This document shows, one piece after another, positions 59,369 to 64,000 of a stretch of 64,000 bases of DNA; within the stretch, counting starts at the first letter, position 1; each line of letters begins with the position of its first letter. The translations under genes were made by a program, and so were the position numbers. The notes under the pieces are model-generated. The model was not told the origin of the DNA. It did no database searches and worked only from the letters and a program-made list of their open reading frames with translations. Origin of the DNA: Aureimonas endophytica (GTDB lineage Bacteria > Pseudomonadota > Alphaproteobacteria > Rhizobiales > Rhizobiaceae). The DNA lies in NCBI RefSeq assembly GCF_014642635.1, contig NZ_BMIQ01000001.1:1206325-1270324 (forward strand). The letters are read 5' to 3'.

Positions 59369-59659
59369 TCAATATCCGGCCTCCTTCTGATGCCGGATGG
59401 CGAGAAGCACGACCTCCTCCCGTCTCAAACGATAGAGCACCGCTTAGCCGCTGCCGCCAAAACGAATGAGCCATTCGCGAAAATCGGGCTCGTCGTCGTC
59501 GATCGCGCGACCGATGCGCGGCTGCTCGGCGAGAATCCGCACTCCGGCGCGAATGGCCCGCACGGCCCGTTTCGCCGCCTCGCGATCGCGCGAGTTCAGG
59601 AAACGGTGCAGCCTTTCGACATCCGCCAGGGCCGCCGGTGTCCAGATCAGCCGTGACAT
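59369..59659 (-). pseudogene. parE: ParE/RelE-type toxin broken by a nonsense codon
   Basis: The frame from ATG 59659 encodes MSRLIWTPAALADVERLHRF and continues to REWLIRFGGSG at residue 71. Codon 72 is then TAA (59446-59444), where the family has Tyr. After it the same frame reads AVLYRLRREEVVLLAIRHQK and EAGY before its natural stop at 59369, the standard ParE C-terminus. A single base change from TAC or TAT explains the loss. The truncated product lacks the conserved IRHQKEAGY end needed by the fold, so the toxin is probably inactive. The start overlaps the antitoxin gene by 13 bp. Confidence 0.85.
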
Positions 59660-59919
59660 CGCGGCGGAACGACATCCTCGCCCGCCTCCAGATCGGCAAG
59701 CCAGCGATCGGCTTCGGCTTCGGTGAGATGCAGACCGGTTCGGGAATAGTCGTCCCAAGCCTCCCTGCCATCGCGGATGAAAGCCTCGCGCCGTTCCTCG
59801 CGCTCGACATACTGGGAAATCTCCTCGCGCATCAGCGAACCGGCGCTCCGCTCACGCGAGGCCGCGAGCCGACGCATACGAGCCTTCAACTCCCCGCCGA
59901 TCGCCCCTGATCCTGCCAT
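59647..59919 (-). CDS. ParD/CopG-like antitoxin
   Basis: The 90-aa protein has a helical segment EISQYVEREERREAFIRDGR followed by EAWDDYSRTGLHLTEAEADR and WLADLEAGED. This layout is typical of antitoxins paired with ParE (EAWxxYxxTGLHxTxxEADxWL). The N-terminal GELKARMRRLAASRERSAGS resembles a ribbon-helix-helix DNA-binding part. ATG 59919 begins MAGSGAIGGELKAR. It appears intact while its toxin partner carries a stop, so the module may persist only as an antitoxin. Confidence 0.8.
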   Translation of the reverse strand: MAGSGAIGGELKARMRRLAASRERSAGSLMREEISQYVEREERREAFIRDGREAWDDYSRTGLHLTEAEADRWLADLEAGEDVVPPRCHG

Positions 59920-60062
59920 GCCGACAGCCCTCCGGCCGGCCGATCCGGCATCGCAACCTTTCGACCGAAGATAATGGTCGGGCGTCCGAGCGTCCATCGC
60001 CTTCGAAGGCGCGACGCGACGCGGCCTTGCCTAGAACACGGCCGGGCGATACCGAGATCGCC

Positions 60063-61112
60063 ATGATCTTCGCCTCCGACAACTGGTCCGGCCCGCATCC
60101 GGACATCAACGCCGCCCTCGCCGAGCATGGCCGGGGCATGGCGGCCGCCTATGGCACGAGCGAGCTCGACAAGGCGGTCGAGCGCCGCTTCAACGAGATC
60201 TTCGAGCGCGAGGTCGCCGTCTTCTTCGTCGGCACCGGCACGGCGGCCAATTCCCTGTCCTTCGCCGCGCTCAACCGGCCGGGCGGCGTCGTGCTCTGCC
60301 ATCGCGAGGCGCATGTCGTCGAGGACGAGTGCGGCGCGCCGGAATTCTTCACCCATGGCGCGCGCATGGCGCCGGTCGACGGGTCGCTCGGCATGATCGA
60401 CCCGTTCAACCTGCGCCGCGAGCTGAAGCGCTTCAATCCCGGCTTCGTCCATGCCGGCCAGCCGATGGCCGTCTCGATCAGCCAACCGAGCGAGGCGGGC
60501 ACGATCTATCCGCTGGAGGGGCTGGAGGCGATCGCCGACATCGCGCACGAGCACCAGCTCGCGCTGCACATGGACGGCGCGCGCTTCGCCAACGCGCTCG
60601 TCGCCAGCAATCTTTCGCCGGCGGAGATGAGCTGGAAGCGCGGCGTCGACGTCATGTCCTTCGGCGCGACGAAGAACGGCTGCTGGTGCGCCGAGGCCGT
60701 GGTCTTCTTCGATCCCGAGAAGGCGAAGCAGTTTCCCTATATCCGCAAGCGCGGCGCGCAGCTCTTCTCCAAGACGCGCTTCGTCGCGGCGCAGTTCATG
60801 GCCTATTTCGAGAACGGTCTCTGGCTGGAGCTCGCCCGGCACGCCAATGCCATGGCCGACGACCTGCGCGGGGCGCTGGATCGCGGCACCCATGCCAAGC
60901 AGGCCTGGCCGACCCGGACCAACGAGGTCTTCGCCATCATCGAGAAGGACACGGCCGAGCGGCTGCGGGCGGCGGGCGCCGTGTTCTACGACTGGAACCC
61001 GCCCCATTCCTCCCACGATCTCCTGAAGGAGGGCGAGATCCTCGCCCGGCTCGTTACCAGCTGGTCGACGACGCCTGAGGATGTGGCGGGCTTCGCATCG
61101 CTCATCGCCTGA
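60063..61112 (+). CDS. ltaE: Low-specificity L-threonine aldolase
   Basis: The 349-aa fold-type-I PLP enzyme shows FASDNWSGPHPDINAALAEH at the N-terminus, VGTGTAANSLSF (about 57-68) for PLP phosphate binding, HREAHV, LHMDGARFANALV with the PLP-contacting Asp, and the Schiff-base lysine in SFGATKNGCWCAE. It splits threonine or allo-threonine to glycine and acetaldehyde. ATG 60063 (MIFASDNWSG) is the family start. It is transcribed alone. Confidence 0.93.
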   Translation: MIFASDNWSGPHPDINAALAEHGRGMAAAYGTSELDKAVERRFNEIFEREVAVFFVGTGTAANSLSFAALNRPGGVVLCHREAHVVEDECGAPEFFTHGARMAPVDGSLGMIDPFNLRRELKRFNPGFVHAGQPMAVSISQPSEAGTIYPLEGLEAIADIAHEHQLALHMDGARFANALVASNLSPAEMSWKRGVDVMSFGATKNGCWCAEAVVFFDPEKAKQFPYIRKRGAQLFSKTRFVAAQFMAYFENGLWLELARHANAMADDLRGALDRGTHAKQAWPTRTNEVFAIIEKDTAERLRAAGAVFYDWNPPHSSHDLLKEGEILARLVTSWSTTPEDVAGFASLIA

Positions 61113-61178
61113 GCGAAGAATTCCGGGAACCCGGCGCCCGGCTCACCGATTTTCCCTCCACCATTGGAGGGAGAATCC

Positions 61179-61463
61179 ATGAACACGGGTACCGATGCTT
61201 TCGCGCAAGGCAAGCTCGCCTTCCAGAACAACCATCCGATGTCGTCCTGCACCTATCCGGTCGGCTCCAGCATCCGCGAGGAATGGATGCGCGGCTGGAC
61301 GGAGGGGCGCAACGCCTCGCCGGGCGGCGACGGCGAGGCGGCGGGAAACAGCCATCCCAGCATGATGGGCGACGGCACCGAGGAACAGAATCTCAACCAG
61401 CGGGGCGACCCGTCGGCCCGCATCTCGGAAAGCGACGTGAAGGCGGCCTTCGGCAATAGCTGA
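61179..61463 (+). CDS. Ribosome modulation factor-like small protein
   Basis: The 94-aa protein begins TDAFAQGKLAFQNNHPMSSC, followed by TYPVGSSIREEWMRGWTEGR. This fits the Rmf/CrpP domain: a G-rich helix, CPY-like CTYP, then an EW-x3-GW-x-EGR helix. The C-terminal 50 residues are polar and probably disordered, longer than in the 55-aa E. coli RMF. RMF binds 30S subunits and drives 100S dimer formation in stationary phase. CrpP-type domains have also been linked to antibiotic modification, so function is uncertain. GGAGGGAG lies just before the ATG. Confidence 0.7.
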   Translation: MNTGTDAFAQGKLAFQNNHPMSSCTYPVGSSIREEWMRGWTEGRNASPGGDGEAAGNSHPSMMGDGTEEQNLNQRGDPSARISESDVKAAFGNS

Positions 61464-61525
61464 GGCGGCCTTCGCCGGAAGAGGACGGCGGCACGACGCG
61501 ACCGATATCCTCTTTCGTCAGTCGA

Positions 61526-61556
61526 AACGAAAAACGGCGCCCCGAAGGACGCCGTT
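61526..61556 (-). terminator. Intrinsic terminator of hsp20
   Basis: On the minus strand a 10-bp stem (AACGGCGUCC / GGGCGCCGUU with one U-G pair) capped by UUCG is followed by UUUCGUUUCG, 29 bp after the hsp20 stop. Confidence 0.85.
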
Positions 61557-61584
61557 CCAGCATTTCAGAGAAGCGGAAGGCCGC

Positions 61585-62049
61585 TCAGGCAGCATTCGCC
61601 TCGATCTGCTTGGCATTCGCATTGCCAACCGTCGCGATGTCGATCTTCCGGGGCTTCATCGCCTCGGGGATGACGCGGACGAGATCGATATGCAGAAGGC
61701 CGTTCTTGAGCGTCGCGCCCTTCACCTCGACATGGTCGGCCAGCTGGAAGCGGCGCTCGAAGGCGCGCGAGGCGATGCCGCGATGCAGCACCTCGACGCC
61801 CTCCGCCTTTTCCTCGGCCTTCTCGCCCTTCACGGTGAGGGTGTTCTCGCGCGTCTCGATCGCCAGATCGGACTCGCCGAAGCCGGCGACGGCCATGGTC
61901 ACGCGATAGGCGTTCTCGCCCGTGCGCTCGATATTGTACGGCGGATAGGCCGGAGCGGACTCACCCTGGGACAGGGAATCCAGCGCCGAGAACAGACGAT
62001 CGAAGCCGACGGTCGAGCGGTAGAGGGGCGCAAAGTCGATGGCACGCAT
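61585..62049 (-). CDS. Small heat-shock protein, IbpA/Hsp20 family
   Basis: The 154-aa protein has an N-terminus RAIDFAPLYRSTVGFDRLFS, an alpha-crystallin domain (about 35-125: YPPYNIERTGENAYRVTMAV, AGFGESDLAIETRENTLTVK) and the C-terminal anchor IPEAMKPRKI. It holds unfolding proteins in the cytosol. This matches class-A small heat-shock proteins of Bradyrhizobium and relatives. A sigma-32-type promoter and a ROSE-like leader lie directly upstream, so regulation is both transcriptional and by temperature-sensitive translation. Confidence 0.95.
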   Translation of the reverse strand: MRAIDFAPLYRSTVGFDRLFSALDSLSQGESAPAYPPYNIERTGENAYRVTMAVAGFGESDLAIETRENTLTVKGEKAEEKAEGVEVLHRGIASRAFERRFQLADHVEVKGATLKNGLLHIDLVRVIPEAMKPRKIDIATVGNANAKQIEANAA

Positions 62050-62153
62050 GTTCGTTCTCCTTGAGAGCAACAGGTTCTGCGGTTGGGCTTCCGGTCCCTG
62101 GATCCCCTGACAGGCGGACCGACCGGCAACCCGCGATCCCTTTCGGCGATCGC
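62050..62153 (-). promoter_or_regulatory. ROSE-like RNA thermometer in the hsp20 leader
   Basis: The roughly 100-base leader ends TTGCTCTCAAGGAGAACGAA before the ATG. The TTGCT motif lies a few bases before the AAGGAG ribosome binding site, the arrangement that pairs at low temperature in ROSE elements. GUU/AAC and UCU/AGA pairings around a small loop would mask GGAG. A 5' hairpin (GCGATC / GATCGC) is also visible. Recognition rests on this motif and on the hsp20 context. Confidence 0.75.
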
Positions 62154-62160
62154 AGGAGGA

Positions 62161-62189
62161 ATGTGGGAAAGGCGGTTTTCGGCCGCAAG
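62161..62189 (-). promoter_or_regulatory. RpoH-type heat-shock promoter
   Basis: On the minus strand CTTGCG (62189-62184) and CCACAT (62166-62161) are separated by 17 bases, close to the rhizobial sigma-32 pattern CTTGAA-N17-CCANAT. Transcription would begin near 62153. Confidence 0.75.
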
Positions 62190-62331
62190 AGCCGCGACAG
62201 CGAAAAAATTCGCCCGGCTCCGCCGGCTGAACGCCACATGAATGGCGGCTTCCGATTTCGTTCAGGTGGCGGGCGCTACAAAGGCGGTCATCGATCCGGT
62301 GGACACGGATCACCGCCCGGAGCCAAGGCTC

Positions 62332-62808
62332 ATGAAGACCATCCTCGCCGCGCTGGCCGGACTGACGGCCGCCCTTGCCCTCACCGCCCCGGCCTCGGCC
62401 GAGAACGGCTGGTTCGATGCGCCCGTCCCCTATGTCCAGGCCCGCGATCATGGCTGGGGCGGGGGCGGCGACTGGCGCGATCGCGGCGACTGGCAGCAGC
62501 GCCCCGGCCGCTGGGACGAGGACGACGACGCCCTGACCGAGCGCCAGATCGCCCGCCGCGTCATGCGCGAGGGCTTCGTGCGCATCGTCGACATCGACCG
62601 GCGGCGCGACCGCTATATCGTCACCGCCGTCCGCCCGAACGGCGCCCTCGTGCGCCTCGCGCTCGATGCCTATGACGGCGAGGTCATCGCCCGCGAGCGT
62701 ATCGGCTGGGCGGCGGGCGATCGCGGCCCGGACCGTTTCGACCGGCGCCCGGCCAACGGCATCACCTTCGATCTCGGCTCCGGCACGCTCGGCATCTATT
62801 CCCGCTGA
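62332..62808 (+). CDS. Secreted PepSY-like protein
   Basis: The 158-aa product has a signal peptide (MKTILAALAGLTAALALTAP, cleavage near ASA-EN). A Gly/Asp/Arg-rich stretch (about 42-65) is followed by a PepSY-like fold: LTERQIARRVMREGFVRIVD, RDRYIVTAVRPNGALVRLAL and DAYDGEVIARERIG. It ends in a short beta segment. PepSY domains in the periplasm are thought to modulate proteases or bind envelope ligands. Similar genes in rhizobia are called antifreeze-like without evidence. ATG 62332 was chosen for its clean signal peptide. Confidence 0.75.
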   Translation: MKTILAALAGLTAALALTAPASAENGWFDAPVPYVQARDHGWGGGGDWRDRGDWQQRPGRWDEDDDALTERQIARRVMREGFVRIVDIDRRRDRYIVTAVRPNGALVRLALDAYDGEVIARERIGWAAGDRGPDRFDRRPANGITFDLGSGTLGIYSR

Positions 62809-62948
62809 GCGCCGCCGCGCCCTTCCAAACGTCCGCGACGTCCCGTCCCTTCCGTCGCGGCCGCCGGGCCGGGAGCCTCCTCGCGAGGCTCCCGGCCCAC
62901 CCGCGTGTCGCCGGTTGACTTTGGCCCGGCTCGGCGCGTTCTAGACCC

Positions 62949-63917
62949 ATGACGCTTTCCCCCGCCCGCCCCGATCTCGCGGACATCGCCGGCAATCCGC
63001 GGCCGAAGGGCATCGAGCCCGGCACGCTGCGCACGGCGGACGGCATCGAGCTGCGCTATGCCGTGACGCCCTCGCAGCGCTTCGCGACGCGCGGCACGAT
63101 CCTGCTTCTCCAGGGGCGCAACGAGGCGATCGAGAAATATTTCGAGACGATCGAGGACCTGTCGGCCAGAGGCTATTGCGTTCTTACCTTCGACTGGCGC
63201 GGCCAGGGCGGCTCGCAGCGCGTGACGCGCAACCCGGCCAAGGGGCACATCACCCATTTCGACGCCTACTTCCGCGATTTCGAGGCCGTGTTCCGCGATG
63301 TCGCCCTGCCCGACTGCCGGGGTCCCTATGCGGTGCTCGCCCATTCGATGGGCGCGGCGGTGGCGATTCTCGGCGCGAAGGCCTTTCTCAACCGGATCGA
63401 GCGCATCGTCGCCAGCGCCCCGCTCGTCGCGCTGGCCGGCGCCAGGCCGCGCACCAACCAGTTCTTCGTCGCCGCCAATCTCCTGCGCTGGACCGGCTTC
63501 AGCGGGCTGCCGGTGCGCGGCGGCCGGGGGGCCGCCGCCTATACGCCGGCGCGCAATCCGCTCACCAGCGATCGGCACCGCTTCGAGCGCAACCGCCGAC
63601 TGGCGGCGGAAGCGCCGCATCTCTTCGTGAACGGCCCGACGGCCGGCTGGCTGGCCGCCGCGACCGGCGCGATGCGCCGGCTGGACGATTCGGACGTGAT
63701 CGCCGAGTTGCATGTCCCGACGCTGATCGTGACTGCCGGCGCCGATGCCGTCGTGTCCAGCGCGGCGGCGGAACGGCTCGGCTGGCGCATGCGCTCCGGC
63801 CATGTCCTCGCCCTGCCGGAGGCGCGGCACGAACTGCTGCAGGAGGCCGACCGCTTCCGCGCCCCCTTCCTCGCCGCCGCCGACGCCTTCATCGGCGGGG
63901 CGATGCCGGAGGCCTAG
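62949..63917 (+). CDS. Alpha/beta hydrolase, monoacylglycerol lipase/PldB type
   Basis: The 322-aa hydrolase shows the oxyanion region ILLLQGRNEAIEKYFETIED (about 51-70), FDWRGQGGSQR (about 81-91) and the nucleophile elbow AHSMGAA with Ser at about 130. An Asp in VPTLIVTAGADAVVS and the catalytic His in ARHELLQEADRFRA complete the triad. This fits lysophospholipase L2/serine aminopeptidase-type enzymes (Hydrolase_4). There is no signal peptide. Physiological substrate is unknown. Confidence 0.88.
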   Translation: MTLSPARPDLADIAGNPRPKGIEPGTLRTADGIELRYAVTPSQRFATRGTILLLQGRNEAIEKYFETIEDLSARGYCVLTFDWRGQGGSQRVTRNPAKGHITHFDAYFRDFEAVFRDVALPDCRGPYAVLAHSMGAAVAILGAKAFLNRIERIVASAPLVALAGARPRTNQFFVAANLLRWTGFSGLPVRGGRGAAAYTPARNPLTSDRHRFERNRRLAAEAPHLFVNGPTAGWLAAATGAMRRLDDSDVIAELHVPTLIVTAGADAVVSSAAAERLGWRMRSGHVLALPEARHELLQEADRFRAPFLAAADAFIGGAMPEA

Positions 63918-64000
63918 AGCAGGTCTTTTGAACTCGGAGTCGCTTCAGTGGTGACGGCTGGGCTGGTTCGTGATTCACGTTGTCCTTTGGGGAGGCGACG
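63918..64000 (+). other. Start of a region continuing beyond the window
   Basis: The last 83 bases hold no complete gene. GGGGAGGCGACG at the very end looks like a ribosome binding site just before a start codon outside the window. The segment AGAGCAGGTCTTTTGAACTC followed by GGTTCGTGATTCACG is less like the local intergenic DNA and could be the left end of an insertion sequence, but no inverted repeat partner is available. Confidence 0.25.

Noticed and set aside
63918-64000. A definite insertion sequence at the right edge
   Set aside because: Only 83 bases are visible, with no transposase or second inverted repeat; it is recorded as a low-confidence region only.

Overview
The window is high-GC chromosomal DNA from an alphaproteobacterium, almost certainly of the order Hyphomicrobiales (rhizobia, Brucella, Aurantimonas group). 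The evidence is the gene set: GcrA, MucR/Ros, TrcR (DUF1013), RcdA (DUF1465), GapR (DUF2312), the Brucella-type lipoprotein Omp10, homospermidine synthase, a phoR-pstSCAB-phoU-phoB cluster and a ROSE-type small heat-shock gene. The genus cannot be fixed from sequence alone; Aurantimonadaceae is only a guess. About 65 genes are packed tightly on both strands, and many show ATGA stop-start overlaps. I see no rRNA, tRNA, CRISPR array, prophage or complete insertion sequence.

Layout. 1-1342: end of metZ, apaG and a P-loop kinase-like gene. 1347-4498: argD-argF-hslO operon (minus). 4951-5511: gcrA, behind a promoter loaded with GANTC methylation sites. 5711-5860: a palindromic intergenic repeat. 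5970-14810: the phosphate regulon, with a triple 11-bp Pho box before pstS and a very stable UUCG hairpin between pstS and pstC. 14958-17625: GH15 glycosidase plus SDR. 17665-20790: trcR, quinone oxidoreductase, a candidate small RNA, rcdA and rpmE. 20962-30995: ABC exporter, MotA/MotB-like stator pair, suhB, Sel1 and ThiE-like genes, TauE/SafE permease, two DUF465 genes, purEK and rpmJ. 31076-39835: TPR protein, pyk, hemH, omp10, hss and an M3 oligopeptidase. 39968-45436: an NtrC-like regulator, a DUF882 envelope protein, mucR, gapR and DUF1244. 45567-51206: outer-membrane barrel, galU, an MltB-type transglycosylase and a DUF459 SGNH protein. 51246-59084: gltD and gltB, separated by a glutathione transferase and a vapBC toxin-antitoxin pair. 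59369-61463: a parDE-like pair whose toxin carries a nonsense codon, ltaE and an RMF-like gene. 61585-63917: hsp20 with a heat-shock promoter and RNA thermometer, a PepSY-like protein and an alpha/beta hydrolase.

Themes. Five genes linked to cell-cycle or nucleoid control in alphaproteobacteria (gcrA, trcR, rcdA, mucR, gapR) fall within 40 kb, and promoter-level signals (GANTC, a CtrA-like box) fit that role. Nutrient control appears as the Pho regulon, the split glt locus with a shared dyad element before both gltB and gltD, and the arg operon with a leader hairpin. Two toxin-antitoxin modules flank gltB. The least described items are the shared glt upstream element, the small-RNA candidate at 19598-19692, the stator-like pair at 22768-24852 and the 5711-5860 repeat.
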